Below are positions 32,663 to 45,000 of a DNA stretch of 64,000 nt, in pieces. The notes below the pieces were generated by a model. That model ran no database searches and was not told where the DNA came from. It saw only the letters and a program-made list of their open reading frames with translations. The position numbers were made by a program, and so were the translations under genes. The DNA comes from Clitoria ternatea (Eukaryota > Streptophyta > Magnoliopsida > Fabales > Fabaceae): positions 31,250,501-31,314,500 of the forward strand of contig CM075675.1 in NCBI GenBank assembly GCA_037962975.1, given 5' to 3'. The first letter of the stretch is position 1; each line of letters opens with the position of its first letter.

Positions 32663-33838
32663 ATGGCCTCTACTTCTTATGATGCATTTCCACAAGGTGA
32701 AATAATAAATAGACCACCAATCTTCAATGGTAAAGACTTTGTTATTTGGAAAGAAAGGTTGAAAATCTTTATCCAAGCCTATGACCTCAAGGTATGGAAT
32801 GCTATTCAATTTGGTCCTTTCATTCCTAAATACATTGTTGATAATATAGAATGCATGAAGCCCATGAACTTATGGACTAAGGAAGAAGAAAGAAAGGTAC
32901 AATTTAATCTTAGAGCTAAAATTCTTATCACATTAGCATTAGAACCTAATGATGTTTCTAGAGTTATTACTTGTAACAATGCTAAAGAAATGTGGGAAAC
33001 TCTTGAAACAATTTATGGAAATACTAATGATGATAAAGATGCAAGAATTAGTACTCTTTCTAGTCAAGATGAAGAATTCGAAAGAAGCGTTGAAAAAGAG
33101 ACCAACGAGAAGGAAGAAGAAATTGCATGCCTAATGACAAAGCACTCTCAAGATGATGAGGTATGCTCTTTAAATGCTTTTAGTGATGATAGTGATGATG
33201 AAATTGATAAAGATGAATTGCTAGAAGCTTTTGAAGAGTTGCATGAAAAATTTGTCTTGTTATCAAAGAAATATGCATGCTCTAAACAAACCATTTTGAC
33301 TCTTGAAAAAGAATTGCATGATGTTCACATAGAAAAAGAATATCTTAGAGTTCAAAATGATGAATTAGTAGCTTCAAATGCATCTCCTAGGACTTGTAAT
33401 GGAAATGATAATTGTATGTTTATTGATAAATGTATGCTTCTTGAAAAAGAGAATAAAGAACTAAAAGAAGCACTTAGTAAGCTTACAAGTAGTCAAGAGT
33501 ATCTAAGTGCACCTCTTAAAGATCAAAGGCATACACTTGATAGAAGAAAAATAGATCATTACAAGAACCATTTTGCATCCTACAAAGAAAAATCCAAATC
33601 CTCTCTAAGATGCACAAACCATGAAAGAAAAAGAAACTCTATGTCTAATTGTTGTATGAACCATTATAATTCTAAAATGACTTACTCTTTGAATGCAACA
33701 TGTTTTCATTGTGGAATATATGGTCATATATCTTCTAATTGCTTTATAAAGAAATCCCGTCAAAAGTGTACAAGAAAGGTATGGATTCCAAAAACAAATT
33801 TGAAATCCCAAACTAACAACAAAGGACCCAACTCTTAA
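32663..33838 (+). CDS. Element A gag-like protein, copy 1
   Basis: 391 residues starting MASTSYDAFPQGEI, 57 bases after the LTR. Residues about 15-130 form a Copia UBN2/DUF4219-type gag domain (RPPIFNGKDFVIWKERLKIF, KEMWETLETIYGN). Residues about 140-310 are acidic and coiled-coil-like. A CCHC knuckle C347-x2-C-x4-H-x4-C (CFHCGIYGHISSNC) lies near the C terminus. No protease or pol follows: a run of noncoding sequence begins right after the stop. Gag would package element RNA into particles, with RT and integrase supplied in trans by an autonomous Sirevirus. The protein is identical in copy 2. Confidence 0.9.
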   Translation: MASTSYDAFPQGEIINRPPIFNGKDFVIWKERLKIFIQAYDLKVWNAIQFGPFIPKYIVDNIECMKPMNLWTKEEERKVQFNLRAKILITLALEPNDVSRVITCNNAKEMWETLETIYGNTNDDKDARISTLSSQDEEFERSVEKETNEKEEEIACLMTKHSQDDEVCSLNAFSDDSDDEIDKDELLEAFEELHEKFVLLSKKYACSKQTILTLEKELHDVHIEKEYLRVQNDELVASNASPRTCNGNDNCMFIDKCMLLEKENKELKEALSKLTSSQEYLSAPLKDQRHTLDRRKIDHYKNHFASYKEKSKSSLRCTNHERKRNSMSNCCMNHYNSKMTYSLNATCFHCGIYGHISSNCFIKKSRQKCTRKVWIPKTNLKSQTNNKGPNS

Positions 33839-36800
33839 AGGGTACCATAAAACTTGACATTTTTGTAGGAACACTTTAAATCGACAATCTCTCATTGACG
33901 AATGGCCAAAAGAATCAAGATTCATGATCTTCACTCCAAAGAACAAAGGATGAAAAAGACAAGGACATAAATTTTGTAAAACTCCAAGGTACGATCGGAT
34001 CCTTACTCTAGTTAATTAAATACCATGTTGACTATATGTTTTGTATGCTTAATTATGTTGAACAATATATGAACTTGGTTGATATTTTATTCTATACTTG
34101 TTTATAATGAATTTTGATGTGTGAAAATCAAACTTTGATTTGATATATTTGAGTTTGAACATGAAAGGTGTAAAGTTTTGAAATGAATAATTGAAATCTT
34201 AGGATCAATGATGTATATCCTTATGATTTTTGATGATTGGTGCATGATTGCTTAAATAACATGTTTTACTTGAGATTAAAGTTGTTTGCATCCATGTGTG
34301 TTAGGAAGAATTGAGACATGAAAATGTTGAAATACTAAATCTTGTTGCTTAGATTCAAAGTCCTAAATGATGCATAAACTCTTAATGATATATGATGTAT
34401 GAATTCTTGAATGAAACATGTATGAATCCTTGGTAACATATAAATTCCTAATGATGCATGTTGGTTAGCTAGTGGTATCTAAATAACAAACATCTTCCTT
34501 TAACAATGGTATCAATTGAATTAGTAAGAGGAAGAGATCATGAGGACATATTCTTGATTAGATACTTGCCACTATGCTTTGATGATAAATACATATGTTG
34601 TATACAAGTGGTATTCATGCTTTGATAATTTATGCATAATTTGTTTTAACAAGTGGTATGTCATTTTCCTAACAAGCAAGTATCTTTTCATAACAAGTGG
34701 CATTGAACTTCATATTAAGAAAATGTTATGCCTAGTTGATTATGACAAACCTTAAAGTTGCTTTAAGTTAGGACTATGTTATGCTTACATGTTTTACAAA
34801 GTTGACAATCTTAGGCAAAATATTTTCTATGCAATTATATGTTGGTTTTGATAATGCCTAAGGAGAAAGTATGTATGCTTTATGCCTAGACTTTAAATTC
34901 ATGACTAGTATTATGTTAAATGATAATGTATGATATGTGATAATACTTGGTATATTAAAGGACAATGCATTATTATACATGACATGACCTTCCTTGATAC
35001 ACCATGCTTGAGTAAATTGGCATCTATCTTAAGTGACATATATGTTTGATGATACATGATCTTGAATGAAAAAAAAAAAAAACTTGAATATATGCATCGT
35101 TGAGATTGAAAAGAATGTTTGAACAACATTATGATGTATGCTTGAATGTCAACAATCTTGTGATAATATGCTTAAATGTTTATAATTGATATCAAGAGCT
35201 TATCCATCTAGTGATATCATGCCTAGATACTAGTAACAAGCGGTATGGACAATGAATAAGTAATAAATGGTGTTGATCAAGAAAAGAATGCTTGACATAA
35301 AAAGGGTCATAGATATATTGGCATGTGTTATAATATAAATGCATGAGTAAGCCAACAAGTTGTATTAATCATTCCACCATTGCTATGATACCTACATTTG
35401 AGTGCATATTGTTGAAAATTCTTCTATGATTACCACCTTGATTGATGATTGACCAATGAATTTTATATACAATTGGTATCTAACTTTTGAGTGATATCTA
35501 TTCATATTGTTATTTCTATTGGTTGAATAAGTGGCATCTATTGAAAGAAGTTGATCATATGCTTAAGAATTACATCAATTAGCTTAACAATTGGTATTCA
35601 ATTACAATTGGTATTCAATTACATGTGTTAATAACATTTGGTATTAGACTTGATCAAATTAGTGTAATTGGGTTCATAACAATTGGTATCAATATATGTG
35701 AAAAGGGGAGAATATATCATGACATCTTAGTATCTATTAAATGACTAAGGAGGAGATATTATCTTGCATGATACATTATGATCTTCTAACAAATTGGTAT
35801 ATCCTTCAACAATTAGTATCTATTAAATGCATGACATGTGTTCAATAATTGGTATCAAACTTCATCAAATTGATTTCACATGTTAATAAGTGGTATATGT
35901 TTTTACAAGTGACATCAATTACAATAGTAAGGGGAAGCATACACATGAATGAATATCCATCATTTTACCTCTCTATGATTACGTTTATGGCATTTATGCT
36001 TACAATTTTATTCTCCTATATGCCTACTTGGAAAAATCCTTGTGTGTTTGATAATGCCAAAAAGGAGAAGATTATGTGCTTACTTGAAATGATATGTATG
36101 CTTATTTGGAAAGAATCATGTGACGCTTACCATACATGAAAGTAATATCAATTACATGATTGAAAATGAGTTAGTAATCAATTATATGCTTACTTGATGA
36201 ATGAATTATGTGAGTGATTATTGACTCTAAATGCATCAAATTGGTATATATCCTTGATCATGATATGAGCTTTGATTTGAAATCCTTTTCATGAAATATT
36301 TGCTCTAAATCTCTCTTATTCAAATAGATGAGTTTATTGATGGCATAGAATATAATTAAGATGATAATCTTTTTGATGATGCCAAAGGGGGAGAGATTAG
36401 TGAAAGGATTAGTAAAATGTTATTTATGCCAAAAAGAGGAGAATTACTATGACTATTGTTTTATCACAAGGAAAGTTTTTGATGATGCCAAAGGGGGAGA
36501 AGGTTATAGGAAGATATAGTCTTTTACAAAGGGGGAGAGATATAAAGAGAGATATATATAAGAAAAGGGGAGAAGATATACACTATCACTATGCTCTAAA
36601 TTAGATGATTGATATCTATTGTATGATTAAAGGGAGATGATTAAGAAGGAGAGAACATATATTAAGGGGGAGAGACCTTTGTTTCTTAAATACTTTCTTG
36701 ATTTCTTGTGTCTATGATTTCATCAACAATTGGTATCAAATTGTATGTGATAGGGCAAGTCTTTCTTGAAATATATTTGAATTATTGTGATACTAACACC

Positions 36801-37114
36801 CCAAGAGACAAGCATTTGTTGTCATCATCAAAAAGGGGGAGAATGTAATTTTATGTTGATGTAGCTCTAAATTAGATGATTGATATCTATTGTATGATTA
36901 AAGGGAGATGATTAAGAAGGAGAGAACATATATTAAGGGGGAGAGACCTTTGTTTCTTAAATACTTTCTTGATTTCTTGTGTCTATGATTTCATCAACAA
37001 TTGGTATCAAATTGTATGTGATAGGGCAAGTCTTTCTTGAAATATATTTGAATTATTGTGATACTAACACCCCAAGAGACAAGCATTTGTTGTCATCATC
37101 AAAAAGGGGGAGAA
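33839..37114 (+). other. Element A post-gag noncoding region, copy 1
   Basis: 3.3 kb without pol. It contains at least 15 TGGTAT or TGGTATC motifs, often preceded by AACAA(T/G), resembling the LTR end plus primer-binding site (for example 34502, 34648, 35469, 35586, 35678, 36725). It also has many TATGCTTACTTG-like words. Five to seven AAGGGGGAGA tracts cluster after 36380 (36384, 36490, 36528, 36664 and later). The short frame at 35849-36139 is not convincing. Confidence 0.75.
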
Positions 37115-37134
37115 TGTAATTTTATGTTGATGTA
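36593..37134 (+). repeat. 271-bp direct duplication spanning PPT and LTR head
   Basis: 36593-36863 and 36864-37134 look identical. Each copy ends with the polypurine tract AAAAAGGGGGAGAA and the first 20 bases of the LTR (TGTAATTTTATGTTGATGTA) plus G. The second copy runs into the true LTR. The same pair occurs at 42790-43331. Confidence 0.95.
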
Positions 37135-38802
37135 GGTTTTGATAATGACACAACAAATGGAGGATCAAGATCAAACATATATATTTATGGACAAATTAAT
37201 TATGTTTGATGAAGCAAAATTGATGAAATAGTTCAAGGCATTTATAAAGGTTTAAAACAGGTGAAATAAATTTATCAAAATGCCTAAGGATCAAAGGATT
37301 GGAGCCATGATTGAACAAATATCAAAAGGGGTAAAACAAAGTGCTGGAATTCATGCAACAGGTGCATGAATCGATTCATGAAGCAACACAAGGCCACATG
37401 AATCGATTCTTACGTGAAGAAAGGCCCAGAATTGGATTTTGCATAGCATGAATCGATTCCCTCTATGTGTGAATCGATTCACACGTGTTTCTTGGCCCAG
37501 GAAGCTTAAAATTGAAGCTTGAATCGATTCCTATATTAGTTGAATCGATTCATTCGATTAATTATGTCCAGGATTGCATTTTAAGTAGCTTGAATCAATT
37601 CCCACCAAGGCTGAATCGATTCACATGCTGATCAAGGCACAGATAACACTAAATGAATTGATTCATTTAGAGAATGAATAGATTCATTCTATTTGAAATT
37701 GAAGCTGAAAGCTGGACAACCTGGAATCGCATATGGAAAGCACAAATCGCACTATGACAAATTTAAAGTTAGCAAAGCTACGCTCCACTATGTCATATAC
37801 AATGCTGAAGGAATTATTAAATGCAAAAATCAGGTTCCCTGAAGGCTATAAATAGAGAGGAAAATTGAAGAAGAAAAACACACCACAGGGAAGCATTTCC
37901 TCTGTTCTTCTTCCTCCCTCTCGTTGCAATTCTCTCTATGTTTAATTATTTGGCATATTCCTCTTGATAGTTTATTTAAGAGTTAGAGAGAAAATATTTT
38001 GAGTGAGCTAAATTTGTATATCCTCTCTTTGAGAGTTATTATTTTTGAGAAGCTTCAAATTGTAAATCTACTCTAGTGAGAGAGTCATCATTGTAATCAT
38101 TAAAACACCAAAATTCCTTAGAGGTTTGGGTTGAGGGTTCAACCTTGTAATTGTGAGATTGAGAGATTGGGTGGGGTGCCCTTGTACTTGTGAGGATTGG
38201 GTTCTTGAGTGTGGGACACTAGGAAGCCGCGATTGCTCAAAGTTGTATCTCTAATCTCCAATAGTGGAAATCCTTCAAGTGGGTTGCTTGAAGGCGAGAC
38301 GTACACCGGTGTGGTGGAACTCGTTATATCGGTTTGCAAATTCTCTCTTCCCTTAAACTCTTTATTGTTATGAACTTAATTTGCATGCCTAAATACTTAT
38401 ATCAAATTGGTTTGGTAAAATTGAATCCTTGAATCAATTGACTTAAACATTGTTGGATTTAATTATTGAGGAAGAAAAATATTAGTGTTAACAACTTGGT
38501 AAATTATCATGCTTAATTAATTTGTTAGAAGTTGTTTAAGTTACACTTATATTGGAATTAATTATTGCATGACAAAGTGTTTCAAGAATTGCCTTAGCTA
38601 ATAACTTGCCTTATTTATCAAAATCAATTCTTGAATATTGTACTTTTAACTTAAAGTATTTTACTATGAAATGTACTTCATAATTATCATATCTTTTATC
38701 TTGCATCATTTGTGTACTACTAACCGTTTTGAAAGGGATTCCGCGCGAAAATTTGAAATACTCAATTCACCCCCCTCTTGAGTATCGAGGCCTTGGCTAA
38801 CA
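37115..38802 (+). repeat. Element A LTR 2 (shared middle LTR)
   Basis: 1688 bp, acts as 3' LTR of unit 1 and 5' LTR of unit 2; no target duplication flanks it. Confidence 0.95.
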
Positions 38803-38859
38803 ATTGGTATCAGAGCTTGACTCTTGGAAGATCAAGCTTAACCGCTTCAAGAGATCAAG

Positions 38860-40035
38860 ATGGCCTCTACTTCTTATGATGCATTTCCACAAGGTGAAAT
38901 AATAAATAGACCACCAATCTTCAATGGTAAAGACTTTGTTATTTGGAAAGAAAGGTTGAAAATCTTTATCCAAGCCTATGACCTCAAGGTATGGAATGCT
39001 ATTCAATTTGGTCCTTTCATTCCTAAATACATTGTTGATAATATAGAATGCATGAAGCCCATGAACTTATGGACTAAGGAAGAAGAAAGAAAGGTACAAT
39101 TTAATCTTAGAGCTAAAATTCTTATCACATTAGCATTAGAACCTAATGATGTTTCTAGAGTTATTACTTGTAACAATGCTAAAGAAATGTGGGAAACTCT
39201 TGAAACAATTTATGGAAATACTAATGATGATAAAGATGCAAGAATTAGTACTCTTTCTAGTCAAGATGAAGAATTCGAAAGAAGCGTTGAAAAAGAGACC
39301 AACGAGAAGGAAGAAGAAATTGCATGCCTAATGACAAAGCACTCTCAAGATGATGAGGTATGCTCTTTAAATGCTTTTAGTGATGATAGTGATGATGAAA
39401 TTGATAAAGATGAATTGCTAGAAGCTTTTGAAGAGTTGCATGAAAAATTTGTCTTGTTATCAAAGAAATATGCATGCTCTAAACAAACCATTTTGACTCT
39501 TGAAAAAGAATTGCATGATGTTCACATAGAAAAAGAATATCTTAGAGTTCAAAATGATGAATTAGTAGCTTCAAATGCATCTCCTAGGACTTGTAATGGA
39601 AATGATAATTGTATGTTTATTGATAAATGTATGCTTCTTGAAAAAGAGAATAAAGAACTAAAAGAAGCACTTAGTAAGCTTACAAGTAGTCAAGAGTATC
39701 TAAGTGCACCTCTTAAAGATCAAAGGCATACACTTGATAGAAGAAAAATAGATCATTACAAGAACCATTTTGCATCCTACAAAGAAAAATCCAAATCCTC
39801 TCTAAGATGCACAAACCATGAAAGAAAAAGAAACTCTATGTCTAATTGTTGTATGAACCATTATAATTCTAAAATGACTTACTCTTTGAATGCAACATGT
39901 TTTCATTGTGGAATATATGGTCATATATCTTCTAATTGCTTTATAAAGAAATCCCGTCAAAAGTGTACAAGAAAGGTATGGATTCCAAAAACAAATTTGA
40001 AATCCCAAACTAACAACAAAGGACCCAACTCTTAA
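38860..40035 (+). CDS. Element A gag-like protein, copy 2
   Basis: Exact 6197-bp-shifted copy of the frame at 32663, 391 residues, same UBN2-type gag domain and CCHC knuckle (CFHCGIYGHISSNC). Primer-binding site at 38805-38816 precedes it. Identity to copy 1 implies the duplication is recent or maintained by conversion. Confidence 0.9.
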   Translation: MASTSYDAFPQGEIINRPPIFNGKDFVIWKERLKIFIQAYDLKVWNAIQFGPFIPKYIVDNIECMKPMNLWTKEEERKVQFNLRAKILITLALEPNDVSRVITCNNAKEMWETLETIYGNTNDDKDARISTLSSQDEEFERSVEKETNEKEEEIACLMTKHSQDDEVCSLNAFSDDSDDEIDKDELLEAFEELHEKFVLLSKKYACSKQTILTLEKELHDVHIEKEYLRVQNDELVASNASPRTCNGNDNCMFIDKCMLLEKENKELKEALSKLTSSQEYLSAPLKDQRHTLDRRKIDHYKNHFASYKEKSKSSLRCTNHERKRNSMSNCCMNHYNSKMTYSLNATCFHCGIYGHISSNCFIKKSRQKCTRKVWIPKTNLKSQTNNKGPNS

Positions 40036-43000
40036 AGGGTACCATAAAACTTGACATTTTTGTAGGAACACTTTAAATCGACAATCTCTCATTGACGAAT
40101 GGCCAAAAGAATCAAGATTCATGATCTTCACTCCAAAGAACAAAGGATGAAAAAGACAAGGACATAAATTTTGTAAAACTCCAAGGTACGATCGGATCCT
40201 TACTCTAGTTAATTAAATACCATGTTGACTATATGTTTTGTATGCTTAATTATGTTGAACAATATATGAACTTGGTTGATATTTTATTCTATACTTGTTT
40301 ATAATGAATTTTGATGTGTGAAAATCAAACTTTGATTTGATATATTTGAGTTTGAACATGAAAGGTGTAAAGTTTTGAAATGAATAATTGAAATCTTAGG
40401 ATCAATGATGTATATCCTTATGATTTTTGATGATTGGTGCATGATTGCTTAAATAACATGTTTTACTTGAGATTAAAGTTGTTTGCATCCATGTGTGTTA
40501 GGAAGAATTGAGACATGAAAATGTTGAAATACTAAATCTTGTTGCTTAGATTCAAAGTCCTAAATGATGCATAAACTCTTAATGATATATGATGTATGAA
40601 TTCTTGAATGAAACATGTATGAATCCTTGGTAACATATAAATTCCTAATGATGCATGTTGGTTAGCTAGTGGTATCTAAATAACAAACATCTTCCTTTAA
40701 CAATGGTATCAATTGAATTAGTAAGAGGAAGAGATCATGAGGACATATTCTTGATTAGATACTTGCCACTATGCTTTGATGATAAATACATATGTTGTAT
40801 ACAAGTGGTATTCATGCTTTGATAATTTATGCATAATTTGTTTTAACAAGTGGTATGTCATTTTCCTAACAAGCAAGTATCTTTTCATAACAAGTGGCAT
40901 TGAACTTCATATTAAGAAAATGTTATGCCTAGTTGATTATGACAAACCTTAAAGTTGCTTTAAGTTAGGACTATGTTATGCTTACATGTTTTACAAAGTT
41001 GACAATCTTAGGCAAAATATTTTCTATGCAATTATATGTTGGTTTTGATAATGCCTAAGGAGAAAGTATGTATGCTTTATGCCTAGACTTTAAATTCATG
41101 ACTAGTATTATGTTAAATGATAATGTATGATATGTGATAATACTTGGTATATTAAAGGACAATGCATTATTATACATGACATGACCTTCCTTGATACACC
41201 ATGCTTGAGTAAATTGGCATCTATCTTAAGTGACATATATGTTTGATGATACATGATCTTGAATGAAAAAAAAAAAAAACTTGAATATATGCATCGTTGA
41301 GATTGAAAAGAATGTTTGAACAACATTATGATGTATGCTTGAATGTCAACAATCTTGTGATAATATGCTTAAATGTTTATAATTGATATCAAGAGCTTAT
41401 CCATCTAGTGATATCATGCCTAGATACTAGTAACAAGCGGTATGGACAATGAATAAGTAATAAATGGTGTTGATCAAGAAAAGAATGCTTGACATAAAAA
41501 GGGTCATAGATATATTGGCATGTGTTATAATATAAATGCATGAGTAAGCCAACAAGTTGTATTAATCATTCCACCATTGCTATGATACCTACATTTGAGT
41601 GCATATTGTTGAAAATTCTTCTATGATTACCACCTTGATTGATGATTGACCAATGAATTTTATATACAATTGGTATCTAACTTTTGAGTGATATCTATTC
41701 ATATTGTTATTTCTATTGGTTGAATAAGTGGCATCTATTGAAAGAAGTTGATCATATGCTTAAGAATTACATCAATTAGCTTAACAATTGGTATTCAATT
41801 ACAATTGGTATTCAATTACATGTGTTAATAACATTTGGTATTAGACTTGATCAAATTAGTGTAATTGGGTTCATAACAATTGGTATCAATATATGTGAAA
41901 AGGGGAGAATATATCATGACATCTTAGTATCTATTAAATGACTAAGGAGGAGATATTATCTTGCATGATACATTATGATCTTCTAACAAATTGGTATATC
42001 CTTCAACAATTAGTATCTATTAAATGCATGACATGTGTTCAATAATTGGTATCAAACTTCATCAAATTGATTTCACATGTTAATAAGTGGTATATGTTTT
42101 TACAAGTGACATCAATTACAATAGTAAGGGGAAGCATACACATGAATGAATATCCATCATTTTACCTCTCTATGATTACGTTTATGGCATTTATGCTTAC
42201 AATTTTATTCTCCTATATGCCTACTTGGAAAAATCCTTGTGTGTTTGATAATGCCAAAAAGGAGAAGATTATGTGCTTACTTGAAATGATATGTATGCTT
42301 ATTTGGAAAGAATCATGTGACGCTTACCATACATGAAAGTAATATCAATTACATGATTGAAAATGAGTTAGTAATCAATTATATGCTTACTTGATGAATG
42401 AATTATGTGAGTGATTATTGACTCTAAATGCATCAAATTGGTATATATCCTTGATCATGATATGAGCTTTGATTTGAAATCCTTTTCATGAAATATTTGC
42501 TCTAAATCTCTCTTATTCAAATAGATGAGTTTATTGATGGCATAGAATATAATTAAGATGATAATCTTTTTGATGATGCCAAAGGGGGAGAGATTAGTGA
42601 AAGGATTAGTAAAATGTTATTTATGCCAAAAAGAGGAGAATTACTATGACTATTGTTTTATCACAAGGAAAGTTTTTGATGATGCCAAAGGGGGAGAAGG
42701 TTATAGGAAGATATAGTCTTTTACAAAGGGGGAGAGATATAAAGAGAGATATATATAAGAAAAGGGGAGAAGATATACACTATCACTATGCTCTAAATTA
42801 GATGATTGATATCTATTGTATGATTAAAGGGAGATGATTAAGAAGGAGAGAACATATATTAAGGGGGAGAGACCTTTGTTTCTTAAATACTTTCTTGATT
42901 TCTTGTGTCTATGATTTCATCAACAATTGGTATCAAATTGTATGTGATAGGGCAAGTCTTTCTTGAAATATATTTGAATTATTGTGATACTAACACCCCA

Positions 43001-43311
43001 AGAGACAAGCATTTGTTGTCATCATCAAAAAGGGGGAGAATGTAATTTTATGTTGATGTAGCTCTAAATTAGATGATTGATATCTATTGTATGATTAAAG
43101 GGAGATGATTAAGAAGGAGAGAACATATATTAAGGGGGAGAGACCTTTGTTTCTTAAATACTTTCTTGATTTCTTGTGTCTATGATTTCATCAACAATTG
43201 GTATCAAATTGTATGTGATAGGGCAAGTCTTTCTTGAAATATATTTGAATTATTGTGATACTAACACCCCAAGAGACAAGCATTTGTTGTCATCATCAAA
43301 AAGGGGGAGAA
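40036..43311 (+). other. Element A post-gag noncoding region, copy 2
   Basis: Same content as 33839-37114, including the TGGTATC motif swarm, the polypurine tracts, and the 271-bp duplication (42790-43060 and 43061-43331). Confidence 0.8.
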
Positions 43312-45000
43312 TGTAATTTTATGTTGATGTAGGTTTTGATAATGACACAACAAATGGAGGATCAAGATCAAACATATATATTTATGGACAAATTAATTAT
43401 GTTTGATGAAGCAAAATTGATGAAATAGTTCAAGGCATTTATAAAGGTTTAAAACAGGTGAAATAAATTTATCAAAATGCCTAAGGATCAAAGGATTGGA
43501 GCCATGATTGAACAAATATCAAAAGGGGTAAAACAAAGTGCTGGAATTCATGCAACAGGTGCATGAATCGATTCATGAAGCAACACAAGGCCACATGAAT
43601 CGATTCTTACGTGAAGAAAGGCCCAGAATTGGATTTTGCATAGCATGAATCGATTCCCTCTATGTGTGAATCGATTCACACGTGTTTCTTGGCCCAGGAA
43701 GCTTAAAATTGAAGCTTGAATCGATTCCTATATTAGTTGAATCGATTCATTCGATTAATTATGTCCAGGATTGCATTTTAAGTAGCTTGAATCAATTCCC
43801 ACCAAGGCTGAATCGATTCACATGCTGATCAAGGCACAGATAACACTAAATGAATTGATTCATTTAGAGAATGAATAGATTCATTCTATTTGAAATTGAA
43901 GCTGAAAGCTGGACAACCTGGAATCGCATATGGAAAGCACAAATCGCACTATGACAAATTTAAAGTTAGCAAAGCTACGCTCCACTATGTCATATACAAT
44001 GCTGAAGGAATTATTAAATGCAAAAATCAGGTTCCCTGAAGGCTATAAATAGAGAGGAAAATTGAAGAAGAAAAACACACCACAGGGAAGCATTTCCTCT
44101 GTTCTTCTTCCTCCCTCTCGTTGCAATTCTCTCTATGTTTAATTATTTGGCATATTCCTCTTGATAGTTTATTTAAGAGTTAGAGAGAAAATATTTTGAG
44201 TGAGCTAAATTTGTATATCCTCTCTTTGAGAGTTATTATTTTTGAGAAGCTTCAAATTGTAAATCTACTCTAGTGAGAGAGTCATCATTGTAATCATTAA
44301 AACACCAAAATTCCTTAGAGGTTTGGGTTGAGGGTTCAACCTTGTAATTGTGAGATTGAGAGATTGGGTGGGGTGCCCTTGTACTTGTGAGGATTGGGTT
44401 CTTGAGTGTGGGACACTAGGAAGCCGCGATTGCTCAAAGTTGTATCTCTAATCTCCAATAGTGGAAATCCTTCAAGTGGGTTGCTTGAAGGCGAGACGTA
44501 CACCGGTGTGGTGGAACTCGTTATATCGGTTTGCAAATTCTCTCTTCCCTTAAACTCTTTATTGTTATGAACTTAATTTGCATGCCTAAATACTTATATC
44601 AAATTGGTTTGGTAAAATTGAATCCTTGAATCAATTGACTTAAACATTGTTGGATTTAATTATTGAGGAAGAAAAATATTAGTGTTAACAACTTGGTAAA
44701 TTATCATGCTTAATTAATTTGTTAGAAGTTGTTTAAGTTACACTTATATTGGAATTAATTATTGCATGACAAAGTGTTTCAAGAATTGCCTTAGCTAATA
44801 ACTTGCCTTATTTATCAAAATCAATTCTTGAATATTGTACTTTTAACTTAAAGTATTTTACTATGAAATGTACTTCATAATTATCATATCTTTTATCTTG
44901 CATCATTTGTGTACTACTAACCGTTTTGAAAGGGATTCCGCGCGAAAATTTGAAATACTCAATTCACCCCCCCTCTTGAGTATCGAGGCCTTGGCTAACA
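43312..45000 (+). repeat. Element A LTR 3
   Basis: 1689 bp; one extra C in the C-run near 44968 relative to LTRs 1 and 2. Followed by GAACT and the rest of the B LTR. Confidence 0.95.

Larger units (their letters stand above)
30918..45000 (+). mobile_element. Sirevirus-like Copia family A, tandem LTR-int-LTR-int-LTR array
   Basis: LTRs at 30918-32605, 37115-38802 and 43312-45000 (1688, 1688 and 1689 bp) separate two 4509-bp internal regions. The period is exactly 6197 bp both times. Outer target duplication GAACT is at 30913-30917 and 45001-45005; no duplication flanks the middle LTR. So this is one insertion later expanded (or integrated as a tandem), not two insertions. The only length difference I noticed is a C6/C7 run near the end of the third LTR. 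Internal regions carry gag but no pol. Confidence 0.95.

Noticed and set aside
33839..37114. A hidden Copia pol in element A
   Set aside because: No frame with RT, integrase or RNase H motifs exists in any direction; the longest frame is 96 codons.
37115..38802. Two independent insertions of element A side by side
   Set aside because: Only three LTRs are present, the middle one has no target duplication, and one GAACT pair flanks the whole array.
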